Source: CAWCKS01 sp963763485
Lineage (GTDB): Bacteria; Pseudomonadota; Alphaproteobacteria; Rhizobiales; Xanthobacteraceae
Direction of reading: 5' to 3'
NCBI GenBank assembly: GCA_963763485.1
Contig: CAVXOW010000004.1
Coordinates: forward strand, 310,001 to 374,000
DNA length: 64,000 nt
Shown here: positions 8,900 to 19,349 of the stretch, piece by piece
Layout of the letters: every line of letters begins with the position of its first letter
How positions within the stretch are numbered: the first letter of the stretch is position 1
The notes under the pieces: model-generated
What the model saw: the letters and a program-made list of their open reading frames with translations, nothing else
Told to the model about the DNA's origin: nothing
Databases searched by the model: none
Program-made: the position numbers and the translations under genes

Positions 8900-9672
8900 G
8901 GCCAATCCGGTGGGCGCTGCGGCGTCCGCCCCGTCACCGGCTAGCGACTGCCCGCTCTGCCCTCGCCTGCGAAAGCTTTCGGCTCGAGAACCGCAAGAAG
9001 CAGCCGGACTGGTTCAACGCGCCGGTTCCGGCCTTCGGGTCTGCTGACGCCGAGGTGCTGATCGTCGGACTGGCTCCGGGCCTGCAAGGCGCCAACCGCA
9101 CCGGGCGTCCCTTCACCGGCGACTACGCCGGCGACCTGCTCTATTCGACGCTGCTGGATTACCGCTTTGCCGAAGGCAACTACGACGCGCGGCCCGACGA
9201 TGGGCTCACACTGCGCAACTGCCGGATCGCCAACGCCGTCCACTGCGTTCCGCCGCAGAACAAGCCGCTGCCGCTGGAAATCAACACCTGCCGGCAATTC
9301 CTGATCGCGCGCATCGGCGAGATGCCCAGGCTGCGAGCCGTCGTCGCGCTTGGCCGTATCGCCCACGACTCGACGGTGAAGGCATTGGGATTATCGGCAG
9401 CGCGCGCGCCGTTCGGCCATGGCGCGGTCCACGAGGCGAACAAGCTCAAGCTCTACGACAGCTATCATTGCTCGCGTTACAACACGAATACCGGCGTGCT
9501 GACGCCCGAGATGTTCAGGTCGGTGTTTGCACGCGTGCGCGCCGACCTTGCGCGCCGACTTGATGACAGGATCAACGCGGATTGGCCTGCAGCCAGGCCA
9601 GCACCTCTCCTGCGTTGCTGTCAGGCGGAAATACCGGATAGAACACCTTCGCAACGCGTCCATCGTCGATGA
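8874..9672 (+). CDS. Uracil-DNA glycosylase, family 5-like (frameshifted near 8973)
   Basis: The enzyme removes uracil from DNA. The core GLAPGLQGANRTGRPFTGDYAG (in two overlapping parts) and AVHCVPPQNKP mark the Fe-S UDG superfamily. The N-terminus, with CPLCPRL, is in another frame starting at ATG 8874. One extra A in the AAA at 8972-8974 explains the break: without it the text reads RSFRLENRKKQPDWFNAPVP. The visible frame runs to 9672 and overlaps the convergent peroxiredoxin by 101 bases. A second indel would let it stop at 9563, which would remove the overlap, so the 3' end is uncertain. Confidence 0.8.
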
Positions 9673-10156
9673 CGACGGCGAGCCGCTTGATCAGGGTTTG
9701 TCCGGCAACCTGCATCGTCGGCAAGCGCATGGCACGCGCGAGCTCGAGCTTCTCGTCCGAGAGCACGGGAAACGGCACGTGCAAGCGTTCGACCATCTCG
9801 CGCTGGTAAGCAATTGACTGCGTCGACAGGCCGAAGACGCCTTGCGCCCCTGCTCGCTTCAGATCGGCGAACAGGTCGCGGAACGAGCAGGTCTGCGGCG
9901 TGCATCCCCGCGCGCCCGGGATCATGTCCCAGTCGTCGACCAGCGACGCTTTGCCCGGCTGTCCGGTGCGCGGATAGGCGAAGACAACGATCCGCCCCTT
10001 GAGCGCGGCGAGCGCCACGGTTGTCCCATCGGTTGCCGGCAACGCAACGGGAGCAACAATTGCGCCTGCCAGATGATTTGCTGCGCCGTCGTCGGCAGGC
10101 GCCGGGATTTTCGACCAGTCCACGTTGAGCAGGTTCTTTTCGGTCATCGCAGCCAT
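9572..10156 (-). CDS. Peroxiredoxin, PrxQ/Bcp-like
   Basis: It probably reduces hydroperoxides with thiols. The block GCTPQTCSFRDLF matches the PrxQ/Bcp active site, with the first Cys as likely peroxidatic residue and the second, four residues later, as resolving residue. Upstream the usual compact P-x-x-x-T-P-G-C motif is stretched: VFAYPRTGQPGK is followed by about 16 residues before the Cys. I chose ATG 10156 because AAGGA is 7 bases upstream; a TTG at 10171 would overlap the smpB stop. The product is 194 residues. Confidence 0.8.
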   Translation of the reverse strand: MAAMTEKNLLNVDWSKIPAPADDGAANHLAGAIVAPVALPATDGTTVALAALKGRIVVFAYPRTGQPGKASLVDDWDMIPGARGCTPQTCSFRDLFADLKRAGAQGVFGLSTQSIAYQREMVERLHVPFPVLSDEKLELARAMRLPTMQVAGQTLIKRLAVVIDDGRVAKVFYPVFPPDSNAGEVLAWLQANPR

Positions 10157-10167
10157 CGTCCGGTCCT

Positions 10168-10641
10168 TCAACCCCGCGCCCGCAGCAAGCGGCCCTTTTC
10201 CCTATTCCAGTCGCGCTTGCGCTCGGTCTCGCGCTTGTCGTGCAGCTTCTTGCCCTTGGCCAGCGCCAACTCGATTTTCGCGCGGCCCTGCTCATTGAAG
10301 TAGAGCTTGAGCGGCACCAGCGTCATGCCCTCGCGCTCCACTGCGCCAATCAATTTGTTGAGTTGCCGCCGGTGCAGGAGCAGCTTGCGCGGCCGCTTTG
10401 GCGCATGGTTGAAGCGGTTGGCCTGCAGATATTCGGGGATGTTGGCGTTGACGAGCCAGATCTCGCCATCGCGTGAATCCGCGTAGGCTTCGGCAATGGT
10501 CGCCTTGCCGGTGCGAATCGATTTCACTTCAGTGCCGGTCAGCGCGACACCAGCCTCGATCGAATCTTCGATTGCGTAGTTGAAGCGCGCCTTGCGGTTC
10601 TCGGCAACGACCTTGATCTTGCGCTCGTTCTTCTCAGCCAT
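10168..10641 (-). CDS. smpB: SsrA-binding protein SmpB
   Basis: SmpB binds tmRNA and brings it to stalled ribosomes in trans-translation. The 157-residue product begins MAEKNERKIKVVAENRKARF, has the conserved GTEVKSIRTGKATIAEAY, and ends with the basic tail KRDWNREKGRLLRARG that folds in the mRNA channel. Fifty-seven further open codons upstream lie inside mscL and are not family sequence. It lies 8 bases downstream of mscL and 11 upstream of the peroxiredoxin, in one transcription direction. Confidence 0.95.
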   Translation of the reverse strand: MAEKNERKIKVVAENRKARFNYAIEDSIEAGVALTGTEVKSIRTGKATIAEAYADSRDGEIWLVNANIPEYLQANRFNHAPKRPRKLLLHRRQLNKLIGAVEREGMTLVPLKLYFNEQGRAKIELALAKGKKLHDKRETERKRDWNREKGRLLRARG

Positions 10642-10649
10642 TGATCTCG

Positions 10650-11069
10650 TCAGCTTTGGCGCTGCTTCAGCAAATCCCGGATTTCGGTCAGGAGTTGCTG
10701 CTCCGGCGTGACCTTCGGTGCCGCCGGCGGCGGCGGTTCGGTGCGCTTCAGCGTGTTCATGGCGCGGACAACAAGAAACAGCGCAAGCGCCACGATCGCG
10801 AAGTTGATGCACAACGTCAGGAAATTACCCCAGGCCAGCACCGCGCCCTGCTTCTTGGCGTCGGCCAGGTTGCTCGCGTTCACCGCTTTCGACAGCGGAA
10901 CAAAGTAATTTGAGAAATCGAGCCCACCCGTGACCGCGCCGATCATGGGCATGATCACGTCGGCGACCAGCGAATTGACGATCGCCCCGAACGCCGCGCC
11001 GATGACGATGCCGACGGCGAGGTCGACAACATTACCGCGCAGCGCAAATTCCTTGAATTCCTTGAGCAT
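10650..11069 (-). CDS. mscL: Large-conductance mechanosensitive channel MscL
   Basis: This inner-membrane channel opens under osmotic downshock. The 139-residue protein has the family start MLKEFKEFALRGNVVDLAVG, a first membrane helix (IVIGAAFGAIVNSLVADVIMP) and a second (FLTLCINFAIVALALFLVV), then a cytoplasmic helical bundle (TPEQQLLTEIRDLLKQ). The length is normal. It sits between dapA and smpB on the minus strand; the link is probably only positional. Confidence 0.95.
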   Translation of the reverse strand: MLKEFKEFALRGNVVDLAVGIVIGAAFGAIVNSLVADVIMPMIGAVTGGLDFSNYFVPLSKAVNASNLADAKKQGAVLAWGNFLTLCINFAIVALALFLVVRAMNTLKRTEPPPPAAPKVTPEQQLLTEIRDLLKQRQS

Positions 11070-11173
11070 TGACGTCTTCCCTCACGCCGCCGGACCGACG
11101 CGTGACCTCGAAAGGGATTTAATCGGCAACTGTTTCGGAAGTTGCGTACGCCGTTGCGGGACGCGCACTGAGA

Positions 11174-12064
11174 TCAGTTGAGCAGTCCGGCATGCACCAT
11201 TGCATTGCGGACGGCGGTCTTGGCGTTGTCCGACAGCGGCACGATCGGCAGCCGCGCGGTGTCGGCGCACTTGCCGATCAGCGACAGCGCATACTTTATC
11301 GGCGCGGGCGATGCCTCGATGAAGAGATCGACATGCAGCGGCAGCAGCTTGTCCTGGATCTTGAGCGCCTTGCCGAAATCGCCGGCGAGGCAGGCATTCT
11401 GGAACTCCGAGCAAAGCCGCGGCGCGACATTCGAGGTCACCGAAATGCAGCCGTGGCCGCCATGCGCCATGTAGCCAAGCGTGGTTGCATCCTCGCCGGA
11501 CAGCTGGTTGAAATCCTCGCCCATCGCAAGCCGCTGCTGCGAAATCCGCACAATGTTGGCGGTGGCGTCCTTCACACCCGCAACGTTCTTCAGTTCGAAC
11601 AGCCGCTTCATCGTCGCAACCGACATGTCGACGATCGAGCGGCCCGGAATGTTGTAGAGGATGATCGGGATGTCGATCGCGTCGTTGATCGCCTTGAAGT
11701 GCTGGTACATGCCTTCCTGGGTCGGCTTGTTATAGTAAGGCGTCACGACGAGCACGGCGTCGGCGCCGGCCTTCTGCGCATGCTGTGCGAGTTCGACCGC
11801 TTCCTTGGTCGAATTCGAGCCTGCGCCGGCGATGACAGGCACGCGTCCCTTCGCCTCCTCGATGCACCACTGGACGACCCGATGATGCTCCTCGTGCGAC
11901 AGTGTCGGGCTCTCGCCGGTGGTGCCGACCGGGACGAGCCCATGGGTGCCCTCCGCGATCTGCCAGTTCACCAGACCGCGGAACGCGGCCTCGTCGAGCG
12001 AGCCGTTCTTGAAGGGCGTCACCATGGCGGTGAATGATCCACGGAACCTGGTCTTTGCTGCCAT
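11174..12064 (-). CDS. dapA: 4-hydroxy-tetrahydrodipicolinate synthase
   Basis: DapA condenses pyruvate with aspartate semialdehyde in lysine and diaminopimelate synthesis. The 296-residue TIM barrel shows VGTTGESPTLSHEEH, the catalytic Tyr in VTPYYNKPTQEG, and the Schiff-base Lys in VAGVKDATANI. GGAGGG lies 5 bases before the ATG, a strong ribosome binding site. The gene starts opposite the lytic transglycosylase, so the 12065-12336 gap must hold divergent promoters; I could not place them with confidence. Confidence 0.95.
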   Translation of the reverse strand: MAAKTRFRGSFTAMVTPFKNGSLDEAAFRGLVNWQIAEGTHGLVPVGTTGESPTLSHEEHHRVVQWCIEEAKGRVPVIAGAGSNSTKEAVELAQHAQKAGADAVLVVTPYYNKPTQEGMYQHFKAINDAIDIPIILYNIPGRSIVDMSVATMKRLFELKNVAGVKDATANIVRISQQRLAMGEDFNQLSGEDATTLGYMAHGGHGCISVTSNVAPRLCSEFQNACLAGDFGKALKIQDKLLPLHVDLFIEASPAPIKYALSLIGKCADTARLPIVPLSDNAKTAVRNAMVHAGLLN

Positions 12065-12336
12065 GACGACCCTCCAAACCGCCGGCCGATGAATTTCTCT
12101 GCGCCGGCCAACGCTTCAACCGGCTCAACACATAACGGGTTCGGCGGTCTTATGAAAGGCCGAGCCCAGAAAGAGCCTGTGATCTGCCTCGCCGGTCTCG
12201 ATTTTGCCAAGGAGCTTGGGCAGGGTTGGCGGAGTTCCCGTCGCGTTTGGTTTTTGTCAACGTTCAGAATGCAATAGAGATATTGCCTGAAGCGAGGCGT
12301 CGATTCGCCTCCTGCCCGACGTGGCCCGGAGTGCCA

Positions 12337-14544
12337 GTGACCCCAAAGCCGTCCCAGCCGACCAAGCGGATGCCGTCTCGCGGCCATCGGTTGCGCCTGT
12401 CGAGGGGGCTGCTGGTTGGCGCGGTCGCGGCCCAAGTGCTGATCATAGCTGCGCCGGACAGCTCTGCCGCCGTTCCCCTGCCAAAGCCGCGGCCGGCGGT
12501 ACGGAGCGCGCCGCAGAGGCAAGCGCCGAAGCAAATATCGCCGTCGGCGGCGGTAAAGCCGCTGCAGCCGTCAAAGCAACAAATCGCGCGCAAGCCGAGC
12601 GCGCCGATGGCCGTCGCCGCGACGTCCGCGACCTCGCAAGCCGACCGCGATGCGCTGGAGCGCATCATCGAGTTGCTCGGCAATCGCAACGCCGCCGACG
12701 CCAGCCAAGTCCGCGACACCATCAGCGACCCGGTCGCGCAAAAGCTCGCCGAATGGCTGATCCTGCGCAGCGAGGACAACGGCGTGCCGGCGGAGCGCTA
12801 TCGCGCCTTCATCAGTGCCAATCCGAGCTGGCCTTCGTTGAACCTGTTCCGGCGGCGCGGCGAAGCCGCGCTGTGGGACGACAGGCGCGAGGACGCGGCG
12901 GTCATGAGCTGGTTCGCAAACGACACGCCGCTGTCGGCGAAGGGCAAGCTCTGCCTCGCCCGCGCGCTGCTGGCGCAAGGCGATCGCCGCAATGCCGAGA
13001 AATATCTGCGCGAAGCCTGGCGCGGCGACCCGATGTCGCGCGACACGGAAACAGCCGCGCTCGAGCAATTCGGCGCGCTGCTGACGGCCGGCGATCACAA
13101 GGCGCGGCTCGACTTTCTCGTCTTCACCGACGACACGGCAGGCGCGATGCGCGCGGCCGAGCGGCTCGGTTCGGCCTATATCGCGATCGTGAAGGCGCGC
13201 ATGGCCGTCAATCGCAAAGAGGAGACGAAGGCGAAGGCGCTGCTCGATGCGGTGCCGGCTGAGGTCCACGGCGATCCCGCCTATATGTTCGGCCGCATCC
13301 AGTATCTCAGGCGCGCCGACAAGATCGCGGAAGCCGCAGACTTCATGCTGAAGGCGGCGCGCGATCCGTCAAAGCTCGGCAATCTCGATGAGTGGTGGAT
13401 CGAGCGGCGGCTGATCTCGCGCAAACTGCTCGATACCGGCGACTACCGCACGGCTTATGCGATCGCGCGTGACGCGGCCCTGCCCAACAAGGACATCTAC
13501 CAGACCGAGCAGCAGTTCACCGCCGGCTGGATCGCGCTGCGCTTCCTGCGCGATCCCGCAACCGCGCTGCAGCACTTCGCCCGCATCGGCGTCGGCTCGA
13601 ACAATCCGACCGCGATCGCACGCGCCGGCTACTGGCAGGGACGCGCGCTCGAAGAGCTCGGCCGAACCCAGGAGGCGCGCGCCGCCTATCAATCCGCCGC
13701 CGAGCAATCGACGAGCTACTACGGCCAGCTCAGCCGCGCGCGGCTTGGCCTGCCGCAGATTGCGCTGAACGACGTGCCCGATCGCGCTTCGCGCGGCGGC
13801 CAGTACGAAGTCGTGCGTGCGGTAGAGTTGCTCTACGCACTCGATGAGCGCGCGCTTGCGGTGCCGATGCTTGCCGACATGGGCGAGCGCGCCGACGATC
13901 CGGTTGCGCTTGCGGCACTCGCTGACCTCGCTGGGCGCAACAGCGACGCCAAAGGCATGATCCTGGTCGGCAAGGCCGCGCTCAATCGCGGCTACCCGTT
14001 CGACTACTACGCCTATCCGGTCTCGGGCATCCCAAACTTCCAGCAAATCGGTCCGGAGGTCGAGAAGAGCGTCGTTTACGCGATTGCGCGCCAGGAGAGC
14101 CAGTTCGACCAGAGCGTGGTGTCTCCGGCGAAGGCGATGGGCATTCTCCAGGTGACGCCGGAAGCCGGCAAATACGTCACGCGAAAATATGGCGCGACCT
14201 ACGACCAGAAGCGCCTACTGACTGATGCGTCCTACAACGCAACGCTCGGCGCGGCCGAACTCGGCGGCCTGCTGCAGGATTATCGCGGCTCCTACATCAT
14301 GACGTTCGCCGGCTACAACGCCGGCCGCGGACGTGTGAAAGAATGGATCGAGCGCTACGGCGATCCGCGCGATCCGTCGATCGATCCGATCGACTGGGTC
14401 GAACGCATCCCGTTCTCCGAGACACGCAACTACGTGCAGCGGGTGATGGAAAACCTGCAGGTCTATCGGTCGCGGTTCGGCGGCGGCTCAAAGCTTCTGA
14501 TCGAGGCCGACCTCAGGCGCGGCGGCGGCTCGGGCGAAAATTGA
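12337..14544 (+). CDS. slt: Soluble lytic murein transglycosylase (SLT domain)
   Basis: It cleaves peptidoglycan glycan strands in the periplasm, leaving 1,6-anhydromuramyl ends. A signal-like segment (GLLVGAVAAQVLIIAAP) is followed by a Pro/Lys/Gln-rich linker, a long TPR-like superhelix, and a C-terminal SLT domain with the catalytic Glu in IARQESQFDQ, then AKAMGILQVTP and MTFAGYNAGRGRVKEW. I chose GTG 12337 because GGAG is 5 bases upstream; GTG 12331 and ATG 12370 also fit. The long superhelix is as in E. coli Slt70. Confidence 0.88.
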   Translation: MTPKPSQPTKRMPSRGHRLRLSRGLLVGAVAAQVLIIAAPDSSAAVPLPKPRPAVRSAPQRQAPKQISPSAAVKPLQPSKQQIARKPSAPMAVAATSATSQADRDALERIIELLGNRNAADASQVRDTISDPVAQKLAEWLILRSEDNGVPAERYRAFISANPSWPSLNLFRRRGEAALWDDRREDAAVMSWFANDTPLSAKGKLCLARALLAQGDRRNAEKYLREAWRGDPMSRDTETAALEQFGALLTAGDHKARLDFLVFTDDTAGAMRAAERLGSAYIAIVKARMAVNRKEETKAKALLDAVPAEVHGDPAYMFGRIQYLRRADKIAEAADFMLKAARDPSKLGNLDEWWIERRLISRKLLDTGDYRTAYAIARDAALPNKDIYQTEQQFTAGWIALRFLRDPATALQHFARIGVGSNNPTAIARAGYWQGRALEELGRTQEARAAYQSAAEQSTSYYGQLSRARLGLPQIALNDVPDRASRGGQYEVVRAVELLYALDERALAVPMLADMGERADDPVALAALADLAGRNSDAKGMILVGKAALNRGYPFDYYAYPVSGIPNFQQIGPEVEKSVVYAIARQESQFDQSVVSPAKAMGILQVTPEAGKYVTRKYGATYDQKRLLTDASYNATLGAAELGGLLQDYRGSYIMTFAGYNAGRGRVKEWIERYGDPRDPSIDPIDWVERIPFSETRNYVQRVMENLQVYRSRFGGGSKLLIEADLRRGGGSGEN

Positions 14545-14674
14545 GTTGACCACCGGTGACGCGCAAGTCATTGCCGGAGAAGCTGTTTTCGCTGGATTTT
14601 GCAGACTTTTGGCGGCCGCGGGCTACTCAATTACTGCCAGATTCTGGCAGCATCTAATCAAGAAAGGAATCTCG

Positions 14675-15665
14675 ATGGCTGAATCGCCTTCCGGCCAAAG
14701 CGAGGGCGGGCGCAAGGACGCGCTGACGGCCCAACCTGCAACGCCGCGCGATCCGCGCACCTTCGTCACGCACGCCTACGATGAACACACCGTCGATCTC
14801 GGCGAAGTCGTCATGAACTACGCCGAGACCGGCTCGCCCGCGAATCCTCCTCTCCTGCTGATCCCCGGCCAGACTGAATCGTGGTGGGGATACGAGAAGG
14901 CGATGGCCCTGCTGGCCAACGATTTCCATGTCTTCGCTGTCGATCTTCGCGGCCAGGGCCGAAGCACCTGGACGCCCGGCCGCTACACGCTCGACAACAT
15001 GGGCAACGACCTCGTCCGCTTCATTGCGACAGTGATCAAGCGACCGGTCGTGACCAGCGGCTGCTCGTCGGGCGGCCTGTTGTCCGCCTGGCTCTCCGCC
15101 TTCGCCATGCCCGGACAGTTGCGCGGCGCAGTGTGCGAGGATCCGCCGTTTTTTGCGTCCGAGACCAGGCCCCTCGTGGGTCAATCGATCAAGCAGCAGG
15201 CGGTCGGGCCCGTGTTCCGGCTGAATTCGATCTATCTCGGCGACCAGTGGCGCGTTGGCGATTGGGAAGGTTTGCGCAAGGCCGCCGCCGTCGACCCCTC
15301 GCCGGTCTTCCGCGTGCGTCCCATTCCGCCCGAGCCGCCGCAGAACATGAAGGAATACGATCCGGAATGGGGACGCGCGTTCTGGGAGGGCACGGTCGCG
15401 ATGAGCTGCCCTCATGAAACGTTGCTCTCGCAAGTCAAGGTGCCGTTGCTGCTCACGCATCACGCGCATCATGTGACCGAGAGCTGGAAACCTGTTCGGC
15501 GCCTACTCCGACCTTCAGGCCGCCAAGGTCCGCGATCTGGTCGGTCAGGCGGGCGTGCCGATCGAGTATGTGTCGCTGCCGGATGCAGCGCACGCCATGC
15601 ATTTCGCCGACCCGCCGCGGTTCGCGCAGGTCGTGAGTGGATGGGCCAATCAACTGCCGACGTGA
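14675..15665 (+). CDS. Alpha/beta hydrolase (frameshifted near 15489)
   Basis: A hydrolase of unknown substrate with an alpha/beta fold: the strand-loop LLLIPGQTESWWG, the nucleophile elbow SGCSSGG and the DLRGQGRST block. The catalytic His (LPDAAHAMHFADPPRF) is found only in another frame after 15489. Removing one A from the AAA at 15488-15490 gives TESWNLFGAYSDL and a natural stop at 15665. Start ATG 14675 has AAAGGA 8 bases upstream. It lies about 130 bases after the transglycosylase. No exported signal is seen. Confidence 0.75.
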
Positions 15666-15785
15666 TTTAGGTCTCGCTGACTCGTTCGTCGAAGAAAGCG
15701 AGTTGCTCGGCGGGCAAAAATTCGCCGGCAAAGGCACGGCGGCGCAAGTCTTCGCGCGATGCCCCGTGTGTACCTTGCCGGCCAA

Positions 15786-15821
15786 CAAAAAAACCCCGGC
15801 AGCATCCCGCCGGGGCCCCAA
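15786..15821 (-). terminator. Rho-independent terminator after porin 1
   Basis: On the minus strand CCCCGGC and GCCGGGG pair around a short loop and are followed by a run of seven T. It lies 20-55 bases beyond the porin stop. It may also end the convergent hydrolase transcript, because the plus strand has a matching stem, but without a T run. Confidence 0.75.
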
Positions 15822-15840
15822 CGTTTCGTCGCTCGCCAGC

Positions 15841-17435
15841 TCAGAAGTAACGGCGCACCGTGAAGTAGCCGGACAGGAACGCGTTGTCTTTCAGCCAGTA
15901 GATCGTGGCGGGCTTCACACCGTCGCTTACACTCCCGGCGTAGGTCTGGCCGTTGTTCCAGGAGTGGTGCAACGAAGCCAGGACCTCGGCGCCGATCACG
16001 AAGTCCTTGACCGGGGTCCACACCGTGCGCGAGCCCACGGTTGCGATCGAATAGTCCATGTTGCAAACGCCATTGCCCAAACGACCCGTGAGCGTGCTCG
16101 CGCCGGCGCCGCCGATCTGCGCGTTGCAGAGAATGGCGTTTGCAGTCGCACCGTAGTGCCAGCGGACGTAACCGGAGTTCAGGCTGGTGGCCCACTGCGC
16201 ATTCCAGTTGTGCCAGAACGCGATGTTGCCGCCATACGTCGTCGTCAGCTTCAGGTCGGTGCCGTTCGCATAGACGGCGTCGTAGAGATAACCAAAGTCC
16301 AGCGTCTGGTAGGTTCCGGCCGGCGCGGAGCCGTACGCGAACATTTCGGGCGAACCCGTCAATCCGCCATTGCCCTCATTGTAGGTATAGGCCGACGCAC
16401 CGACGGCGTAGGCGCCGCCGAGTGCAACGAAGTCGCCGGTGCCAGTCGGCACGTTGATCTTGATGCCGGCGGTTCCTGCGCCACCCCACTTGTCAGCCGG
16501 ATTGACCACTCGGCTCGAGCGCTCCGTAGTAAAGCGCATGGTTCAAGTGTGCCGCACCAGCGACCTGAAAGACGCCCCAGGCCTGATCGACACGCAGCTG
16601 ACCCACGACATCAGGCGCGCGCTGGCCGCCGCCCGAGTTGTTCAGCGAGCCGGGTACACCAAACGCCGCGGCCGTGGCGGCCGCGGCCGAGCCGAACACT
16701 GCAGCGTTGTTGGCGGCAATCGTCGCGGGCGTCGAAACGAGAGCCGCACCGCCATTGAAGATCGACCGGTCGCTGCCGAAGTTCGAATAGGGCTTCGACT
16801 CTTCGACCGACAGCGAGCCCGACACGCCGTTGCCGAACTGATGAGGTGTAGGCGGTGACAAAGCGACCGTTCGACCAATCCGATGTGCCGAGGTTCACGC
16901 TGACGCCGAAGTACGAGGCGTTGTCCCATGGCATCGAAAAATACGAATCCTGCACCCGGCCGATCAGGAAGCCGCCCCACTGGATGAAGCCGACGTCGAT
17001 GCCGAGCGTCTGCACCGGGCCGAGGTTTCCAGCCTGCTGACCGAACGCATTGCCGCTCGTCGTGGCAAACTCCCACTTCACCACAGCGTAGGAGCGCAAC
17101 AGGCCGTATTCGGTTTGCTGCCGCACATCCATGTTCAGATAGACACGCTGGCGATTGTACCAGTAGTCCTCCGCGCGATCCTGGAACGCCTGGTTGGAGC
17201 CCCAGTTCTGAGTGTGGCTGCCGCCCGCAAAGAACGAATATTCGGCGCGTAGCTGGCCGCCGATCCGAATGCACGTGTCGGTGCCGGGGATGTAATAAAA
17301 TCCGACGCCGTAGAGCGAGCAGATCTTCACGTACTCAGCTGCCTTGGCCTTCACCGGCAGATCGGCAGCCTCGGCTCCGGCGCTCGCGGCAAGTCCCGCT
17401 ACCGACGCCAGCAGAAAACTCCTCACGACTTTCAT
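15841..17435 (-). CDS. Porin, Omp2b/porin_2 family (two frameshifts)
   Basis: An outer-membrane beta-barrel general porin. A signal peptide (MKVVRSFLLASVAGLAASAG) is followed by AADLPVKAKAAEYVKIC, the hallmark of this rhizobial family; the end is the aromatic RRYF, typical of barrel insertion. The barrel is split over three frames. At about 16838-16848 TAYTYQFGNGV is broken by one extra base, and at 16504 one extra G breaks SGNPADKWGG. ATG 17435 has GGAG 7 bases upstream. A tandem paralogue lies upstream, with its own terminator between them. Confidence 0.85.
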
Positions 17436-17763
17436 TCCAAATCTCCATCCACCTCGCTGCTCAAGCAGCTTGCCGTTGGCCCGGCCAGCGCCGGCGTGCA
17501 AAAGCCGTCACGCCTCTTGATCTGAGGACCGTCCTGCCAGCCGGGTTAGCGCTGCTGTGTGAACGCCTGCCGACACCTGCGTCACGTTGCGGTGAAACCG
17601 CAGCGGATAGCGCAGTGCCGACTGCGCGATTGTTGAGCAATTGGCAGGGAATGCGGCGCTGAACAGAAGGAGGCTCGGCGCGCGACGGCGCTAACGGAGC
17701 GGTGCTTCATCTGAACGAAAATGCCGCGTCCGCATCATCGTTGCCCGCGGCAAAAAAGCAAAA
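17436..17763. other. Gap between the two porin genes
   Basis: This stretch holds the 5' leader and presumably the promoter of porin 1. No coding region is supported; the one open plus-strand frame entering it runs antisense through porin 2. A GC-rich imperfect inverted region is at about 17590-17620 (TTGCGGTGAAACCGCAG). I could not assign a clear promoter. Confidence 0.4.
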
Positions 17764-17790
17764 CCCCCGGCGGTTTCCCGCCGGGGGCCT
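17764..17790 (-). terminator. Rho-independent terminator after porin 2
   Basis: CCCCCGGCGG and CCGCCGGGGG form a strong stem with a short TTTC/GAAA loop. On the minus strand it is followed by TTTTGCTTTTTTG. It lies about 30 bases after the porin 2 stop and isolates the two porin transcripts from each other. Confidence 0.85.
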
Positions 17791-17818
17791 TGAAGTCTAC
17801 GCCGTCAGGCGTCGACGA

Positions 17819-19349
17819 TCAGAAGTAACGACGAACCGAGAACAGGCCCGAGACGTAGGCGTTGTCCTTCAGGAAGTAGACCGTCGCCGGCTTGAACCCG
17901 ATGGCGACCGGGCTGGTGTAGGTCTGGCCGTTCATCGAAGAGTGATGGAACGAGGCCAGCACTTCCGCACCGATCACGAAGTCCTTGACCGGGGTCCACA
18001 CGGTCCGAGAACCGATGGTCCAGATCTGGTAGTCGTTGTTGCAGCCTGCGAGACCGGCGCCGAGGCGACCCGCCTCCGTGCCACCGCCAGACATCGGCGC
18101 CGTGCAAATGATGTTATTTGCAGCTGCGCCGTAGTGCCACTTGACGTAGCCGGCATTCAAGCTGGACGCCCACTGCGGGCTCCAGTTGTGCCAGAAGGCG
18201 ATGTTGCCGCCGTACGTGGTGGTCAACTGCAACTGACCGCCGTTCGCGTAAACGGAGTCAAACAGGTAACCGAAGTCCAGCGTCTGGTACGTGCCAGCAG
18301 GCGCGCTGCTGTAGGCGAACATGCCCGGGTCACCGGTCAAACCGCCACCCTCGTTGTAGGTGTAGCCTGATGCACCGACAGCATAGGCACCGCCGAGGGC
18401 AACGAAGTCACCTGTTCCCCACGGAAGGTTGATCTTGATGCCAGCAGTACCTGCGCCACCCCACTTGTCGGCGGGATTGCCACTGGTCTCAAGAGCACCG
18501 TAGTACAGCGCATGGTTCATGTGCGCTGCAGCGGCAACCTGGAAAGTACCCCAGGATTGGTCGACGCGGAGTTGACCGACGATGTCAGGAACGCGTTGAC
18601 CGCCACCCGAATTGTAGGTGGAGACCGAGGATCCGGGATTACCGAGCGGCAGAGCAGCGTTGCTACCGTTGAAGATCGCACGATCGCCACCTTGGGCGAG
18701 GTACGGCTTCGACTTTTCGATCGACAGCGTGCCAGACACGCCATTGCCGAACTGGTAGGTGTACTGTGTCAGGAAGCGGCCACCGGCCCAGTCCGACGTA
18801 CCCAAGTTGACGCTCGGGCCATAGAACGAGGCGTAGTTCCAGGGCAGCGTGAACGCCGAGTTCAGGCGCACGACCGATCAGGAAGCCACCCCACTGGATG
18901 AACCCGATGTCGACGCCCATCGTCTGCACCGGTCCGAGGTTGCCAGCTTGCTGACCGAAGGCGTTACCGCCCGTGGTCGCAAACTCCCAACGGATCACAG
19001 AGTAAGCACGGAGTGTGCCGTACTCGGTCTGGGTGCGCACGTCAGTGTGCATGAACACGCGCTGACGGTTGTACCAATAGTCAGATGCGCGATCGTTGTT
19101 CGCCTGGTTGCCGGCCCAGTTTTGAATGTTGGTGCCGCCCGACCAGAACGAGTATTCAGAACGCAGGTGACCGCCGATCCGAATGCAGGTGTCGGTGCCG
19201 GGAATGTAGTAGAACCCGACGCCGTACAGGGAGCAGATCTTCACGTATTCGACCGCCTTGGCCTTCACGGGAAGATCGGCTGCCTGCGCTCCGGCCGTTG
19301 CGACGAGACCCGCCGCCGAAGCCAGGAGAAGGCTCTTAACCATCTTCAT
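17819..19349 (-). CDS. Porin, Omp2b/porin_2 family (one frameshift)
   Basis: A paralogue of the next porin downstream, sharing the signal peptide style (MKMVKSLLLASAAGLVATAG), AADLPVKAKA, YVKICSLYGVGFYYIPGTD, QFGNGVSG and the terminal RRYF. One extra G at about 18865 breaks GRALNSAFTLPWNY; without it the frame is continuous. ATG 19349 has GGAGG 5 bases upstream. Long stretches are nearly the same in both copies, so this is a tandem duplication in which the surface-loop regions have diverged most (for example the Ala-rich loop only in porin 1). Confidence 0.87.

Noticed and set aside
17702..18370. Plus-strand frames through the porins
   Set aside because: They are antisense to porin coding sequence with strong beta-barrel motifs; the composition is that of a shadow frame.
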